Source of the DNA: an uncultured bacterium
GTDB taxonomy: Bacteria; Auribacterota; Tritonobacteria; UBA1439
NCBI GenBank assembly: GCA_937858775.1
Contig: CALLYX010000302.1
Coordinates: 1-5,413, forward strand
DNA length: 5,413 nt
Direction of reading: 5' to 3'
The notes under the pieces are model-generated. The model did not search any database. It saw only the letters and a list, made by a program, of their open reading frames with translations, and had not been told where the DNA came from. Made by a program: the position numbers and the translations under genes. Of the stretch, positions 4,950 to 5,413 are shown piece by piece (position 1 is the stretch's first letter; every line of letters starts with the position of its first letter).

Positions 4950-5413
4950 ATGACGGGCCTGGCGACGATAATGGCGGCGCTCTGCGCCGCGCCGCTCGCC
5001 GCGATGTCGGCGGACGGGGAGAAGGCGGTCGAGCCCGGCGCGACAGCCGGGGCCGGGATAGAGGCGGCGGCGCCCGCGGGGCCGAAAGAGGCGGCCCAGG
5101 CGGAGACAGCCGGCGGAGCGCCGGCCGAGCCGGCTGGGGCGGGGGCGGAGACCGCCGCACCGTCCCCCCCCGCGGATCGCGGCCCCGAGGGGACATACAT
5201 GCAGGAGGTCGGGAAGAAGTTGAAGCGCGCCGCCACGAACCTGGCCCGCGCGGGGACGGAGCTCTACGTCCAGCCGATGGAGGCGAAGCGCGTGAGCGGG
5301 AAGAGCATATCGATGCTCTGGCCCGGCGTCGGAGAGGCGCTGGGGATGGGGCTAACCCGTTTTACCGGCGGCATCATCGAGGGCGCCACCTGCGCCGTGC
5401 CGTTCCCCAACGG
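4950..5413 (+). CDS. Exosortase system-associated protein, TIGR04073-like, C-terminus beyond window
   Basis: The frame from the ATG at 4950 stays open for 154 codons to the window edge. AGGAGG 6 nt upstream and a promoter just before it fix the start. Residues 1-20 look like a short signal peptide (hydrophobic, with LAAMSA as a possible cleavage region), although there is no Lys or Arg before the hydrophobic stretch, which is atypical. Residues about 22-80 are an Ala/Pro/Gly/Glu linker. From about 86 the chain becomes ordered: KKLKRAATNLARAGTELYV (89-107), then GVGEALGMGLTRFTGGIIEG (126-145) and PFPN. This matches my memory of TIGR04073: an RGxxN...xE helix, a Gly-rich segment with a conserved Arg, then an FPFP-like end. 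Members occur in exosortase/PEP-CTERM-bearing bacteria; their molecular role is not established. An 8-base C run at 5164-5171 lies in the linker. It appears to be its own transcription unit. Confidence 0.7.
   Translation, partial: MTGLATIMAALCAAPLAAMSADGEKAVEPGATAGAGIEAAAPAGPKEAAQAETAGGAPAEPAGAGAETAAPSPPADRGPEGTYMQEVGKKLKRAATNLARAGTELYVQPMEAKRVSGKSISMLWPGVGEALGMGLTRFTGGIIEGATCAVPFPN
5164..5171 (+). repeat. Eight-base C tract inside the TIGR04073-like coding region
   Basis: Codons for Ser72-Pro73-Pro74 read as an uninterrupted run of eight C just upstream of the conserved domain. Loss of one C would shift the frame and reach TGA at 5221-5223, removing the whole conserved domain. The length is modest and may be fixed. 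Confidence 0.5.

Noticed and set aside
3886..5196. Minus-strand open frame of 436 codons
   Set aside because: Runs antisense through the methyltransferase, the spacer and the next gene's promoter; low-complexity Arg/Pro/Ala sequence.

Overview
The window is GC-rich (about two thirds G+C by eye) and bacterial: Shine-Dalgarno sites, closely packed co-directional genes and sigma70-like promoters are all visible. The rightmost gene resembles the small exported 'exosortase system-associated' proteins (TIGR04073), which I recall mainly from Verrucomicrobia, Lentisphaerae, Omnitrophica-like lineages and some deltaproteobacteria. Together with an exported protein of a style common in such genomes at the left edge, this suggests a high-GC PVC or Omnitrophota-like bacterium, probably environmental. 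That placement is tentative.

Layout. Positions 1-556 (minus strand) hold the 5' part of a gene for an exported protein with a small beta-rich domain and a basic, low-complexity tail. A 274-bp divergent intergenic region (557-830) carries a good plus-strand promoter at 694-722. Positions 831-3956 (plus) hold three consecutive paralogous genes of 338, 344 and 350 codons. Each encodes a predicted nucleotidyltransferase of the DNA polymerase beta superfamily with the same three-part design: an N-terminal GYCHP domain, a central GS...DxD nucleotidyltransferase core, and a C-terminal beta-rich domain. Positions 3979-4707 (plus) hold a protein-L-isoaspartate O-methyltransferase with an apparent signal peptide, 22 bp downstream of the third paralogue and preceded by a strong ribosome-binding site. 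After a GC-hairpin-rich spacer (4708-4949) with a second good promoter at 4894-4922, a TIGR04073-like exported protein begins at 4950 and runs off the right edge.

How the genes work together. The three nucleotidyltransferase genes and the methyltransferase are tightly spaced (25-bp gap, 4-bp overlap, 22-bp gap) and look like one four-gene operon from the 694-722 promoter. The three paralogues resemble, from memory, an uncharacterised family of predicted nucleotidyltransferases best known from Archaea (COG1665-like). Their substrate is unknown. Retention of GS and DxD in all three copies suggests a set of related but diverged enzymes, perhaps a hetero-oligomer, rather than decaying duplicates. 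This triplet is the main novelty of the window. The flanking genes appear to be separate transcription units. I saw no tRNA, rRNA, CRISPR array or insertion sequence.
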